Source: Thermaceae bacterium (GTDB taxonomy: Bacteria > Deinococcota > Deinococci > Deinococcales > Marinithermaceae). Taken from it: a stretch of 30,222 nt of DNA. Below, in pieces: positions 1-10,631 of this stretch. The notes under the pieces are model-generated. The model did not search any database, was not told where the DNA came from, and saw only the letters and a program-made list of their open reading frames with translations. Where the stretch lies: the NCBI GenBank assembly GCA_015490435.1, contig WFXV01000236.1:1-30222 (forward strand), read 5' to 3'. Position 1 is the stretch's first letter. Each line of letters begins with the position of its first letter. The position numbers were made by a program, and so were the translations under genes.

Positions 1-834
1 CTACTGCTTCTTCGCTTTCCCGAACCACCCGAAGAAAAGGCGCCGCCGCGGGAGCCTAGAGAGTAGGCGCTCGCCCTCCTTGCGGCCGAGGGCGTAAACC
101 TCCCCCGCCTTTTCGAAGTCGAAGGTGTCGATCGGTACCTTGATGGGGATCCGCACCACCAGATCGGCGCGGGCGAGGGCGAGCTCCTTGAGCCGCCGGC
201 GGGAGGCCTCGCCGGCGGCGAGCACCGCTTCCAGGCTGTTTTTGGGCGGCGCGATCGGCCCCGGGTTAGAGATGTCCACGGCCACCAGGGGCCCGGTGCC
301 CAGGTCGGCGACGGCGCTCACGGGCACCTTCTCGGCCACGTCCCCGTCCACCAGGAGCCGGGAGCCGAGCGGCCTCGGGGGAAAGATCCCGGGGATACTT
401 CCGGAGGCGAGCACCGCGTCCACCACCGGGCCCCGGTCCAGGACCACGAGCTCGCCGGTGACCAGGTCGGCGGCGGCGATGCGAAGGGGGACGCGGGCGT
501 CTTCGATGCGGGCGTCGCCGAAGAGCCGGGTGAGCCCCTGCCGGTAGCGCTCGGGGTCCGCGAGGGCCGGCCGCCGGAGGCTTTTTAGAAAGAGGAGCCC
601 GCTTTGGAGCTTGCCGCTTTTGGCCAGGCGGAGTAGCTCGGGGTCGTGGGTGGTCTCGAGGATGGGCTCGGGGCGGAGGGGGAGCCCGAAGGCGTAGGCC
701 GCGGCCGCCAGCGCCCCGGCCGAGGAGCCCGCGAGGGCGGTGACCCGGACGCCGGCTTCCTCGAGGGTTTGAAGCAGCCCGAGGTGGAAAAACCCGCGGA
801 CGCCGCCGCCCCCGAGCGCGAGCCTAATCCGCAT
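1..834 (-). CDS. Patatin-like phospholipase family protein
   Basis: This 277-residue protein is complete, with its stop codon lying exactly at the window edge. The N-terminus carries the glycine-rich oxyanion-hole motif GGGGVRG (residues 8-14). The nucleophile elbow GSSAG (36-40) puts the catalytic serine at residue 38. The second half of the Ser-Asp dyad is probably Asp163 in VDGD; the family usually has DGG or DGA, so Asp at the third position is a small deviation. No signal peptide is visible, so it is probably a cytoplasmic or membrane-associated lipid acyl hydrolase; the substrate cannot be inferred. Its ATG overlaps the last 11 bases of the upstream small membrane protein gene, implying cotranscription and coupled translation. 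The family assignment is firm, the physiological role unknown. Confidence 0.88.
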   Translation of the reverse strand: MRIRLALGGGGVRGFFHLGLLQTLEEAGVRVTALAGSSAGALAAAAYAFGLPLRPEPILETTHDPELLRLAKSGKLQSGLLFLKSLRRPALADPERYRQGLTRLFGDARIEDARVPLRIAAADLVTGELVVLDRGPVVDAVLASGSIPGIFPPRPLGSRLLVDGDVAEKVPVSAVADLGTGPLVAVDISNPGPIAPPKNSLEAVLAAGEASRRRLKELALARADLVVRIPIKVPIDTFDFEKAGEVYALGRKEGERLLSRLPRRRLFFGWFGKAKKQ

Positions 835-1090
835 CGTCTCCCCTCTCCCGGAACAAAAGCCAGATCCCGGCGGCGATGAGGAGCACGGGCCAGAGGATCT
901 TGACGAGCGCCGCCCCCAGCGCCAGCACCAGCACGAGCGGCAGGAGCAAGACCGCGAGCACGAGCGCCAAGGGGGCGAGGACCAGGGCGAGGACGAGGAG
1001 CAAAAGCCCTGCGAAAAGCCCCACCAGGCCTCCGAGGGGCCAGAGCAGAAGGAGGCCCAGCACGATCAGGATCCAGCCCAGCGTCCGCAC
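824..1090 (-). CDS. Small Leu-rich multi-pass membrane protein
   Basis: This 88-residue protein is almost wholly hydrophobic from residue 5 to 80 and dominated by Leu, Val and Ala, enough for about three membrane segments. It ends in a short charged tail (RERGDDAD). I do not recognise a specific family. The last segment (WPVLLIAAGIWLLF) resembles the membrane repeats of LiaI/LiaF-type small proteins, but that is only a resemblance. The start is GTG, preceded by TAGGCT six bases upstream, which fits a leaderless promoter, although AAGGA in the spacer could also act as a ribosome site. It overlaps the downstream patatin gene by 11 bp, so the two are probably made together. Low complexity makes the exact function undecidable. 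Confidence 0.7.
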   Translation of the reverse strand: MRTLGWILIVLGLLLLWPLGGLVGLFAGLLLLVLALVLAPLALVLAVLLLPLVLVLALGAALVKILWPVLLIAAGIWLLFRERGDDAD

Positions 1091-1096
1091 GTCCTT

Positions 1097-1102
1097 AGCC
1101 TA
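1097..1102 (-). promoter_or_regulatory. Candidate -10 box of the small membrane protein/patatin operon
   Basis: On the minus strand, TAGGCT ends six bases before the GTG start at 1090. This TANNNT-N6-start arrangement puts the expected transcription start at or next to the start codon, as in the leaderless promoters of Deinococcota. No convincing -35 was seen. It sits about 25 bp from the divergent lptB promoter. Confidence 0.45.
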
Positions 1103-1126
1103 GCTCATGCCCGGCTAAGCCCGCCG

Positions 1127-1135
1127 TGCTAGCCT
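1127..1135 (+). promoter_or_regulatory. Candidate extended -10 of lptB
   Basis: TGC followed by TAGCCT forms an extended -10 (TGn-TANNNT), and seven bases separate it from the GTG start at 1143. There is no Shine-Dalgarno sequence in the short remaining space, so the lptB message is probably leaderless. The position immediately before the start codon and the TG dinucleotide are the evidence. Confidence 0.5.
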
Positions 1136-1142
1136 CGGGCTT

Positions 1143-1901
1143 GTGAGTGCCGCGAGCCTGGTGGACGAGGCGCGAAGGGCGCGCCTTCTTGCGCGGGGGC
1201 TAAAGAAGCGCTACGGCCGGCGCGAGGTGGTGCGGGGGGTAGACCTCGAGCTCGGCCGGGGCGAGATCGTCGCCCTCTTCGGCCCCAACGGGGCGGGAAA
1301 GACCACCACCTTCTACATGGTGGTGGGCTTCATCCGGCCGAACGCCGGGAGGATCGAGCTCCGGGGGCAGGACGTGAGCCGGCTTCCCATGTACAAGCGG
1401 GCGCGGATGGGGCTCGGCTACCTCCCTCAAGAGCCCTCGGCCTTCCGGCGGATGACCGCCCTCGAGAACCTGCTCGCGATCCTCGAGCACCGCCCGCTTC
1501 CCAAGAAGCAGCGGCTCGAGATCGCGCTCGAGCTCCTCGACGAGTTCGGGCTCACCAAGCTCAAGGACAAGTACGCCTACACCCTCTCGGGCGGCGAGCG
1601 CCGCCGGCTGGAGATCGCCCGGGCGCTGACCACCGACCCCGACTTCATCCTCCTCGACGAGCCCTTCACCGGGGTGGACCCCAAGAGCGTCCGCGAGATC
1701 CAGCGCCTGATCGAGGAGCTCAGGGCCCGCCGCGGCGTCGGGATCTTCATCACCGACCACTCGGTGCGGGAGACGCTCGCGATCACCGACCGGGTCTACC
1801 TGATGTACGACGGCCAGGTGGTCTTCCACGGCACCCCCGACGAGTTCGCCCGCGACACCGGGGCCCGGACCTACTACCTGGGGGATGAGTTCGAGCTCTG
1901 A
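1143..1901 (+). CDS. lptB: LPS-export-type ABC transporter ATPase LptB
   Basis: This 252-residue nucleotide-binding subunit belongs to the LptB branch of ABC transporters. All motifs are present: Walker A GPNGAGKT (47-54), Q-loop Gln96, signature LSGGE (148-152), Walker B ILLDEP (169-174) and switch His206 in TDHSVRETL, a sequence typical of LptB. In proteobacteria LptB drives LptFG to move lipopolysaccharide from the inner membrane onto the periplasmic bridge. Thermaceae lack classical LPS, so the cargo here may be another outer-envelope glycolipid (inference). The gene starts with GTG just after an extended -10 box, and its stop overlaps the start of the DUF3084 gene by one base (TGATG), so the two are translationally coupled. 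No lptF, lptG or lptC lies in the window. Confidence 0.92.
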   Translation: MSAASLVDEARRARLLARGLKKRYGRREVVRGVDLELGRGEIVALFGPNGAGKTTTFYMVVGFIRPNAGRIELRGQDVSRLPMYKRARMGLGYLPQEPSAFRRMTALENLLAILEHRPLPKKQRLEIALELLDEFGLTKLKDKYAYTLSGGERRRLEIARALTTDPDFILLDEPFTGVDPKSVREIQRLIEELRARRGVGIFITDHSVRETLAITDRVYLMYDGQVVFHGTPDEFARDTGARTYYLGDEFEL

Positions 1902-3331
1902 TGAGCCTCTGGGCGATCGTCCTCTTTCTGGTCCTGCTCGGCGGGCTGATCGCCTACGCCGGGGACGTGATCGGGCGCCGGGTGGGCCGGCGGCACGTGC
2001 GGCTTTTCGGGCTCCGGCCCCGGACTACCGGGCTCTTGGTCGCCGTGCTCTCGGGGATGATCGTCGCCCTCGTGGTCTTCGCCGCCTTCATGCTGCTGGT
2101 GCGGGGCGCCCGGGAGACCATCCTGGAGGCGGAAAAGGTCCGCCAGGAGCGGGACGCGCTCCTCTCCCAGCGGAGCGAGCTCCTCGCCGAGCGGGCGCGC
2201 CTTGCCGAACAGGTGGAGAACCTGAAGGCCCAGGCGGCCCGGGCGTTCGCCGAGGAGGAGCGGCTCCGGGCGCGGGAGCGGGAGCTCTCTGAGCGGCTTC
2301 AGGCGAACGAGGCCCGCCTTCGGCGCCTGGAAGAGGAGCGAAAGGCGCTTGAAGAGGAGCTCGCCCGGGCCAAGGAGGCGCTCGCCGAGCGGAGCGCGCG
2401 CCTGAAGCAGCTCGAGGCCGAGGCCCAGGCGGCGCAGCAAAAGCTCGCGGAGCTCGAGGCGAAGGAACGCGCCCTCAAGGAGGAACTCAAGAGCCTCAAG
2501 GCCGCCCGCGACGAGGCCGAGCGCCGGGCGAAGCGGGCGATGGACGCGCTGGCCGAGCTCAAGGCCACCCAGAGCCGGCTCGCGGCGGAGGTGCTCGAGC
2601 TCGAGCGCCGCTACCGCACCCTCCAGGGCGACCTCGCTGAGCTGAACGCCCTCAGGAGCGAGCTCGAAAAACGCAACGCCGCCCTCAAGAACGAAAACGA
2701 GGCCCTCGCCCGCCTGCTCGACGAGAGCCGGCTCGAAGCCGCCCGCCTCAAGGGGCAGGTGGCCGAGCTCGTCCGCAAGGGAAGCCAGATCGTCGAGGGG
2801 TTCTCCCAGGTGGTCGAGGGCGAGGTCCTGGCCGAGGTTTTCCTCAGCTACGACGAGGACCCCGAGGCCGAGTTCCGCCGGGCGGTGCGCCAGGCCCAGA
2901 GCCGGGCGAAGATCATGGGGCTTCCGCCGCTCGCCCCGGTGGTCGCCGAGACCCGGGACTGGCAGGGCCCGGGCCTGATCCTGGTGGTGGTCGAGGGGGT
3001 GGGTCCGGACGGGCGGCTCCGGGCCCGCGCGCGGTTCATCCCCTCGCGTCCGCTTTTCGAGCCCGGCGAGGTGATCGCCAAGGCCGAGCTTCCCCCGGAC
3101 CCCGGCCGGGCGCTCGAGACCCTGGTCCGCTTGCGCCGGGAGGCGGAGGAGCGGCTTCTTGGCCTCGGGGTGCCTGCCCACCACCTCGCGAACGCCCGCA
3201 TTCCCGACCGCGAGCTGGTGCAATTCGCCGAGGCCCACCGCGGGGAAAAGGTGGTGGCGGCGGTGGTGGCCGGGGACCTGCTCACCACCACCGGCCCCAT
3301 CCGCCTGGGGCTCGTCACCCTCTCCCGCTAA
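1901..3331 (+). CDS. DUF3084 coiled-coil membrane protein
   Basis: This protein has 476 residues. The N-terminus has two membrane segments (about 3-24 and 46-70) separated by a short basic loop. A long Glu/Arg/Lys/Leu/Ala heptad-rich coiled coil follows from about 75 to 290, then a globular C-terminal domain (about 300-476). This layout matches the DUF3084 family known from cyanobacteria and Deinococcota; no biochemical activity is established for it as far as I know. The one-base overlap with lptB suggests it works with that transporter, perhaps as a scaffold spanning part of the envelope (inference). Its TAA stop overlaps the TAG stop of the convergent hydrolase gene within a shared CTAA, leaving no room for a terminator. 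Confidence 0.85.
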   Translation: MSLWAIVLFLVLLGGLIAYAGDVIGRRVGRRHVRLFGLRPRTTGLLVAVLSGMIVALVVFAAFMLLVRGARETILEAEKVRQERDALLSQRSELLAERARLAEQVENLKAQAARAFAEEERLRARERELSERLQANEARLRRLEEERKALEEELARAKEALAERSARLKQLEAEAQAAQQKLAELEAKERALKEELKSLKAARDEAERRAKRAMDALAELKATQSRLAAEVLELERRYRTLQGDLAELNALRSELEKRNAALKNENEALARLLDESRLEAARLKGQVAELVRKGSQIVEGFSQVVEGEVLAEVFLSYDEDPEAEFRRAVRQAQSRAKIMGLPPLAPVVAETRDWQGPGLILVVVEGVGPDGRLRARARFIPSRPLFEPGEVIAKAELPPDPGRALETLVRLRREAEERLLGLGVPAHHLANARIPDRELVQFAEAHRGEKVVAAVVAGDLLTTTGPIRLGLVTLSR

Positions 3332-3933
3332 GCGAAGGCCGCCTGCAGGAAGACGAGGAGCTCCTCGGCGTAGCGGGCGAGGTACTGGGCCGAGGCGACG
3401 GGGTCGGGGCTTTCCAGCCGGTGGTCGGCGCCCTCGAGCCAGAGCTTCTTAAGCCCCAGGGATTCGAGCCCGTCCCAGATCTCCCGCGGGGCGTAGGGGT
3501 CCTCGCTGCCGGCGACCGCGAGCCCCCTCCGCTCGCGGGAAAGGGCGTTTTGCACCGCCTTTTGGTTGAGCAGGGGCGTGAGCCAGACCCGGGCCCAGGG
3601 CTTTTCGAGCTCGCCGAGCGGCGCAAGCGCCAGCACCAGGGTACCCACCGACTTGCCTACCAGCACCACCCGGGGCGCCCGCTCCGCCGCCCAGGAAAGG
3701 GCGGTGTGGGCGAGCTCCTCGAGCAGCCTTCCCCGGTTCGGCCGGGGCAGGGGGTGGAGGTCGTAGGCGGCCTCGAGCACGCCAAAGCCCAGGTAAAGGG
3801 CGGATTTCCGCGTGTAGTAGAGGAGCGGGTAGTCCGGGGGGTAGTTCAGTCCGGGAAACACCAGCACCAGGCCCTGCCCCTCGCCCTCGGTGTAGCGGAC
3901 CGGAACCCGGCCGTATTCGGTAACGAATTCCAT
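3328..3933 (-). CDS. Alpha/beta-hydrolase fold protein
   Basis: This 201-residue protein has a compact alpha/beta-hydrolase layout. VFPGLNYP (25-32) is in oxyanion-loop position, and the nucleophile elbow GKSVGT (93-98) puts the serine at 95. Asp145 lies in GSEDPY and His171 in GADHRLE, giving a complete plausible Ser-Asp-His triad in the right order. No lid domain or signal peptide is evident, so it is a small cytoplasmic esterase or peptidase-like hydrolase of unknown substrate. It stands alone, convergent to the DUF3084 gene, with a possible TAGGAT -10 box nine bases before its ATG. The fold is well supported; a specific product name is not. Confidence 0.82.
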   Translation of the reverse strand: MEFVTEYGRVPVRYTEGEGQGLVLVFPGLNYPPDYPLLYYTRKSALYLGFGVLEAAYDLHPLPRPNRGRLLEELAHTALSWAAERAPRVVLVGKSVGTLVLALAPLGELEKPWARVWLTPLLNQKAVQNALSRERRGLAVAGSEDPYAPREIWDGLESLGLKKLWLEGADHRLESPDPVASAQYLARYAEELLVFLQAAFA

Positions 3934-3942
3934 CTAAGCCCT

Positions 3943-3948
3943 ATCCTA
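3943..3948 (-). promoter_or_regulatory. Candidate -10 box of the hydrolase gene
   Basis: On the minus strand TAGGAT lies nine bases before the ATG at 3933. It lies just beyond the sigA terminator, so the hydrolase probably needs its own promoter here. No clear -35 element was found. Confidence 0.35.
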
Positions 3949-3974
3949 CCCCCTCCCCGGGCGGGGGATGGGTC

Positions 3975-4007
3975 AAAAAGGACCCCGGGGGCAGGCCCCG
4001 GGGATCC
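3975..4007 (-). terminator. Rho-independent terminator of the rsmC-sigA operon
   Basis: On the minus strand, 14 bases past the sigA stop, a GC-rich hairpin forms. The left arm GGATCCCCGGGG (from 4007 to 3996) pairs with the right arm CCCCGGGGTCC (3990 to 3980) with one bulged base. A run of five T (3979-3975) follows immediately. This is a textbook intrinsic terminator and marks the end of the sigA transcript. Confidence 0.88.
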
Positions 4008-4021
4008 GAAGGAGCGCGGGG

Positions 4022-5347
4022 TTAGTCCAGGAAGTCCCGGAGTTTGCGGGTACGGGACTCGTGGTACTTGAGCTTGCGGAGCGCCTTGTTCTCGATCTGG
4101 CGGATCCGCTCGCGGGTGACGCCGAAGTAGGCGCCCACCTCCTCGAGGGTGTGCTCCCGGCCGTCGATCAGGCCCTTCCGGAGCTTCAAGACCATCGCCT
4201 CCCGTTCGGAGAGCTTGGAGAGCGCCTTCTCGAGCTCCTCGGAGAGCAGGCTCTGGGCGGCGGTGTCCACCGGCGAGGGCAGGTGCTCGTCGGGGATGAA
4301 GTCGCCGTAGAACGAGTCCTTCTCGTCGCCGATCGGGGTCTCGAGGGAGACCGGCTCCTGGGCGATCTTGAAGGTCTCCTCGACCTTCTTCGCGTCCCAC
4401 CCGGGGCCCATCGCCTCGGCGATCTCCTCGTAGGTGGGCTCGCGGCCGAGCTCTTGCTGCAGCTGGCGGGCGGTGCGGGTGAGCTTGTTGATCGTCTCCA
4501 CCATGTGCACCGGGATCCGGATGGTGCGGGCCTGGTCGGCGATCGCCCGGTTGATCGCCTGCCGGATCCACCAGGTGGCGTAGGTGGAGAACTTGAAGCG
4601 CCGGCGGTACTCGAACTTCTCCACCGCCCGGATCAGGCCCTGGTTCCCCTCCTGGATCAGGTCTAGGAAGGAAAGCCCCCGGCCAGTGTACTTCTTGGCG
4701 ATCGAGACCACGAGGCGGAGGTTTGCCTCGATCAGGTGGATGCGGGCGAGCTCGCCGTCCCGGGCGATGTGGAGGTACTTCTTCTTGTCCTTGGGGAGGG
4801 AGCGGAGTTTCTTGTCCACCTCCTCGATGAGCTTCTCGTCCACCGGCTTGTCCACGCCCGGGATGTGGGGCACCCGCCCGCCGTGGCGCACCTGGGCGCG
4901 GATCACCTCGCGGATGGTGTCGGGGTCGAGGCCGGTGAACTCGGCGAGTTTTTGGATCGCGGCCTCGCCCTCCTCCACCCGGCGGGCGAGGTCCACCTCC
5001 TCCTCCAAGGTCAGGAGGGGGACCTGGCCGATCTCGTGGAGGTACTGGCGGACCGGGTCCGAGGTCGAGACCCGGGTGGGGAGGACCTCCTCCTCTTCCT
5101 CGTTCAGCGCGAGGGCCTCGGCGTCCTCCTCGGGGACGACGTCCACCCCCTCGCCCTCGAGGTAGTCGAGCACCTCCTCGAAGGACTCCTCGAAGGCCTC
5201 CTCCCCGAGCTCGGGCATTGCCTCTTCCATCGCCGCCCGCACCTCTTCCTCGGAGAGGGTGCCGGCCTTCTTGCCTTTCTTGAGGAGTTTCTGAACCGTC
5301 TTGTTTTCGAGCACGCTGGTCTCCATGGCGCTTTCCTTCTCGCCCAT
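4022..5347 (-). CDS. sigA: RNA polymerase primary sigma factor SigA (RpoD)
   Basis: This is the 441-residue housekeeping sigma factor that directs RNA polymerase to -10/-35 promoters. An acidic N-terminal region 1.1 is followed by region 1.2 (TSDPVRQYLHEIGQVPLL). Next come region 2 (EANLRLVVSIAKKYTGRGLS, then the -10-melting stretch with STYATWWIRQAINRAI), region 3, and region 4.2 with the HTH segment TLEEVGAYFGVTRERIRQIE for -35 recognition. From region 1.2 onward it closely resembles Thermus SigA; the N-terminal region is less conserved. I chose the ATG at 5347 because AGGGGGGA lies just upstream; the frame stays open to 5422 but that extra part overlaps the rsmC 3' end. Ten bases separate it from the rsmC stop, so the two are probably cotranscribed. 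A terminator follows. Confidence 0.97.
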   Translation of the reverse strand: MGEKESAMETSVLENKTVQKLLKKGKKAGTLSEEEVRAAMEEAMPELGEEAFEESFEEVLDYLEGEGVDVVPEEDAEALALNEEEEEVLPTRVSTSDPVRQYLHEIGQVPLLTLEEEVDLARRVEEGEAAIQKLAEFTGLDPDTIREVIRAQVRHGGRVPHIPGVDKPVDEKLIEEVDKKLRSLPKDKKKYLHIARDGELARIHLIEANLRLVVSIAKKYTGRGLSFLDLIQEGNQGLIRAVEKFEYRRRFKFSTYATWWIRQAINRAIADQARTIRIPVHMVETINKLTRTARQLQQELGREPTYEEIAEAMGPGWDAKKVEETFKIAQEPVSLETPIGDEKDSFYGDFIPDEHLPSPVDTAAQSLLSEELEKALSKLSEREAMVLKLRKGLIDGREHTLEEVGAYFGVTRERIRQIENKALRKLKYHESRTRKLRDFLD

Positions 5348-5357
5348 CGATTCCCCC

Positions 5358-6470
5358 CTAGCGGGTGGCCGCGAGGACCTTGTAGCGATCCGCGCGGACC
5401 GTCTCCACGTTGCCGAAGACACTTTCGATCAGGGGCTCGTACTTTAGAAAGGGATTGGCCACCAGGTAGAACCTTCCGCCTTTTTCCAGGTACCGGTAGG
5501 CCGCGTACACGAACGCCTTCGCCACGTCCAAGATGACACTCCCCCCAACGTGAAAAGGGGGGTTCGTTACCACGATAGCGAATCGTTCGCCCTCGGTCAA
5601 GGCCTCGTCGACGTCGGAGTGTCGCGCGTCCACCTCGAGGCGGTTTTCCGCCGCGCTCGCTTCGAGCGCGCGCACCGAGGCGAGGTCGTCCTCGAGGGCG
5701 GTCACCCGGGCGCCCCGAGCGGCAAGGGGGAGGGCGAGGGCCCCGTAGCCCGCGCCGAGGTCGAGGACGGGCGCGCCCTTTTTGGACTCATTGAGCGCTT
5801 CGAGCAGGAGCTCGCTCGCGGGGTCTACCCGGCCCTCGGAGAAGACCCCGGGGAGGGTGCGAAAGGTAAAGCGCCGCCCCCAGAGCTCGGCCTCGAACGC
5901 CTCCCAAAGGGGCGGGAGCTCGGGGGTCCGTTCCTTTTCCAAGACGGCGACCCGGTAGGGCCCCTCCCGCTCCTCGACCAGCCCGTAGCCGATCCAGTGC
6001 TTGGCGGTCTTGAAGTAGCGTTCAAAGCCCTTTTTCTTGCTGCCCGCGATCCAAAGGAGCCCGCCCGGCTTCAAGGCCCGTCCGGCGGCGGCGAGCGAGG
6101 CCTCCACGTAGCGGGTGCCCCGCTCGGCGGGAAGCATCAGGAGCACGGCGTCGTAGGCTTCGGCCTCGGCCTCCCAGGGGAGCCCGAGGCGGGCCTCGAA
6201 ACCCTGGACCCTTGCGTTTTCGGAAAGCACCCGGAAGGCGGCGCGGCTCGGTTCCAGGGCGACCACCCGCGCCCCGCTCCGGGCCGCCTGCCAGCTCGCG
6301 AGCCCGACCCCGGGGTTTAAGTCGAGGACGCGGGCGCCTTGGGTGAGCTCGGCGACCCGGGCGAGGAGTTCGTAGCGGGGGTCGGGAAAGCCCCGGGCGC
6401 CGGCCTTGACGAAGAGGGGGCCGTAGGGGGTGGGCACTGGCCGGACGCGGTGGTAGTCGGCAAGCTCCAT
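5358..6470 (-). CDS. rsmC: RsmC-like 16S rRNA guanine-N2 methyltransferase
   Basis: This 370-residue protein has two tandem Rossmann methyltransferase domains. The N-terminal copy keeps only a degenerate SAM loop (LDLNPGVG, 49-56). The C-terminal copy has a proper motif I (LDLGAGYG, 236-243) and the amino-group methyltransferase motif NPPFHVGG (303-310). A dead first domain plus an active second domain is the RsmC architecture, which methylates G1207 of 16S rRNA in E. coli and has a characterised Thermus homologue. The RsmC assignment is therefore good, though RlmG-type enzymes share the layout. AAAGGA precedes the ATG. The gene leads into sigA and is divergent from tsaD across only 44 bp. 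Confidence 0.85.
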   Translation of the reverse strand: MELADYHRVRPVPTPYGPLFVKAGARGFPDPRYELLARVAELTQGARVLDLNPGVGLASWQAARSGARVVALEPSRAAFRVLSENARVQGFEARLGLPWEAEAEAYDAVLLMLPAERGTRYVEASLAAAGRALKPGGLLWIAGSKKKGFERYFKTAKHWIGYGLVEEREGPYRVAVLEKERTPELPPLWEAFEAELWGRRFTFRTLPGVFSEGRVDPASELLLEALNESKKGAPVLDLGAGYGALALPLAARGARVTALEDDLASVRALEASAAENRLEVDARHSDVDEALTEGERFAIVVTNPPFHVGGSVILDVAKAFVYAAYRYLEKGGRFYLVANPFLKYEPLIESVFGNVETVRADRYKVLAATR

Positions 6471-6476
6471 CGGTCC

Positions 6477-6505
6477 TTTACCCTAGCACTTTCGTTTGGT
6501 AAAGT
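6477..6505 (+). promoter_or_regulatory. Candidate tsaD-secA promoter
   Basis: A -35-like TTTACC (6477-6482) is separated by 17 bp from TAAAGT (6500-6505), which is preceded by TGG, making an extended -10. The expected start of transcription lies only a few bases before the GTG at 6515, so the leader would be nearly absent. It overlaps the divergent rsmC promoter. Confidence 0.5.
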
Positions 6506-6509
6506 GTAA
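6480..6509 (-). promoter_or_regulatory. Candidate rsmC-sigA promoter
   Basis: On the minus strand TTACAC (6509-6504) and TAGGGT (6485-6480) are spaced by 18 bp, and nine bases then lead to the rsmC ATG with AAAGGA between. The elements overlap those of the divergent tsaD promoter, so the two polymerases cannot bind at once. The match to consensus is moderate. Confidence 0.4.
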
Positions 6510-6514
6510 GGCCG

Positions 6515-7504
6515 GTGATTGCCCTCGGCATCGATACCTCCTGCGACGACACCGGGGTTGGCGTCGCCCGTGACGGCGAGGTGCTCGCCAACGTGGTCGC
6601 CTCCCAGACCGCGCTCCACGCCGAGTTCGGCGGGGTGGTCCCGGAGTACGCCTCCCGCGAGCACACCCGGGTGATCGACCGCTTGGTGGCGCGGGCCCTG
6701 GAGGAGGCCGGGATCGGGCCCAAGGACCTCGACCTGGTCGCCGCCACCTACGGGCCCGGGCTGGTGGGGCCGCTTCTCGTCGGGCTCTCCTACGCGAAGG
6801 GGCTGGCCCTTGGGCTTGGCGTGCCCTTTTACGGGATCCACCACCTCGAGGCCCACCTGGCGGCGGCGGGCGCGGTCGAGCCCCCCTACCTCGCGCTCCT
6901 CGCCTCCGGTGGCCACACCCACCTCTTCGACGTGCCCAAAGAGGGGGAATATCGCCTCCTCGGCGCCACCCGCGACGACGCCGCCGGCGAGGCCTTCGAC
7001 AAGGTGGCGCGGCTCCTCGGCCTCGGCTACCCCGGGGGCCCGAGGATCGCGGAGCTCGCGAAGAAGGGGGACGACCGGGCGGTTCCCTTTCCCGTCCCTA
7101 TGAAGGGGCAAAAGGGGTACGACTTCAGCTTTTCCGGCCTCAAGACCGCGGCCGCCCGGTTTCTGGAAAAGGGCTACAAGAAAGAGGACCTGGCGGCGAG
7201 CTTCGAGCGGGTGGTGGTGGAGAGCCTGGTGGACACCGTGAGCCGGGCGGCGCGGGCGCTTGGCCGGAAGAGGGTGGTGGTCGCCGGCGGGGTGGCGGCG
7301 AACGAGCGGCTCAGGCGGCGGCTGGAGGAGACCGGGCTCGAGCTTTTCCTCCCGCCCCCTGAGCTCGCCACCGACAACGGCGCGATGGTGGCGCTCGCGG
7401 CGCTAAAGCGCATCCGCCGCGGCGAGCCGCCCTCTCCATGGACCTTGGAGGCCAAACCCTACGCCCCCTTGGCCGAGGCTTCTCACGCTTTGGACGTAGA
7501 ATAG
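6515..7504 (+). CDS. tsaD: tRNA N6-threonylcarbamoyladenosine transferase subunit TsaD
   Basis: This 329-residue Kae1/TsaD/YgjD-family protein transfers the threonylcarbamoyl group from TC-AMP to A37 of ANN-decoding tRNAs, together with TsaB and TsaE (not in this window). It shows the ASKHA start GIDTSCDD (5-12) and the metal-binding HHLEAH with His110 and His114. It also has the SGGHT phosphate loop and a late ATDNGAMV motif providing the Asp ligand. The length is normal for the bacterial family. It starts with GTG behind an extended -10 box and almost no leader. Nine bases separate its stop from secA, so the two form one transcription unit. Confidence 0.96.
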   Translation: MIALGIDTSCDDTGVGVARDGEVLANVVASQTALHAEFGGVVPEYASREHTRVIDRLVARALEEAGIGPKDLDLVAATYGPGLVGPLLVGLSYAKGLALGLGVPFYGIHHLEAHLAAAGAVEPPYLALLASGGHTHLFDVPKEGEYRLLGATRDDAAGEAFDKVARLLGLGYPGGPRIAELAKKGDDRAVPFPVPMKGQKGYDFSFSGLKTAAARFLEKGYKKEDLAASFERVVVESLVDTVSRAARALGRKRVVVAGGVAANERLRRRLEETGLELFLPPPELATDNGAMVALAALKRIRRGEPPSPWTLEAKPYAPLAEASHALDVE

Positions 7505-7513
7505 GCGAGACTT

Positions 7514-10544
<3,031 letters not shown>

Positions 10545-10546
<2 letters not shown>

Positions 10547-10617
10547 TGCGTAGTACGTAGTGCGTGGTGCGTGGTTAGAGGGCCTTGCTACGCACTTCGC
10601 ACCACGTACCACGTACT
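10545..10617. repeat. Heptad-repeat hairpin after secA
   Basis: The left arm (10545-10574) is a tandem of four heptads of the form RGTRCGT: AGTGCGT, AGTACGT, AGTGCGT, GGTGCGT. The right arm (10588-10617) is a near reverse complement: 24 of 30 positions pair by Watson-Crick and three more by G-U in RNA. The loop is 13 nt (10575-10587). It begins at the secA stop codon and is followed by a TTTT stretch (10625-10628), so it could end the secA transcript. The heptad build also resembles a dispersed REP-like element. Its far edge runs into the glcF promoter. Confidence 0.75.
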
Positions 10618-10625
10618 GCTAAGCT
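10617..10625 (+). promoter_or_regulatory. Candidate leaderless glcF promoter
   Basis: TGC followed by TAAGCT (10620-10625) makes an extended -10 exactly six bases before the GTG start at 10632. The TG lies at the outer end of the repeat hairpin's right arm, so promoter and hairpin are physically joined. No Shine-Dalgarno fits in the six bases. Confidence 0.5.
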
Positions 10626-10631
10626 TTTCTC

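Noticed and set aside
5348..5422. 25-codon N-terminal extension of SigA
   Set aside because: It lies within the 3' end of rsmC, has untypical composition, and a good ribosome site precedes the ATG at 5347.
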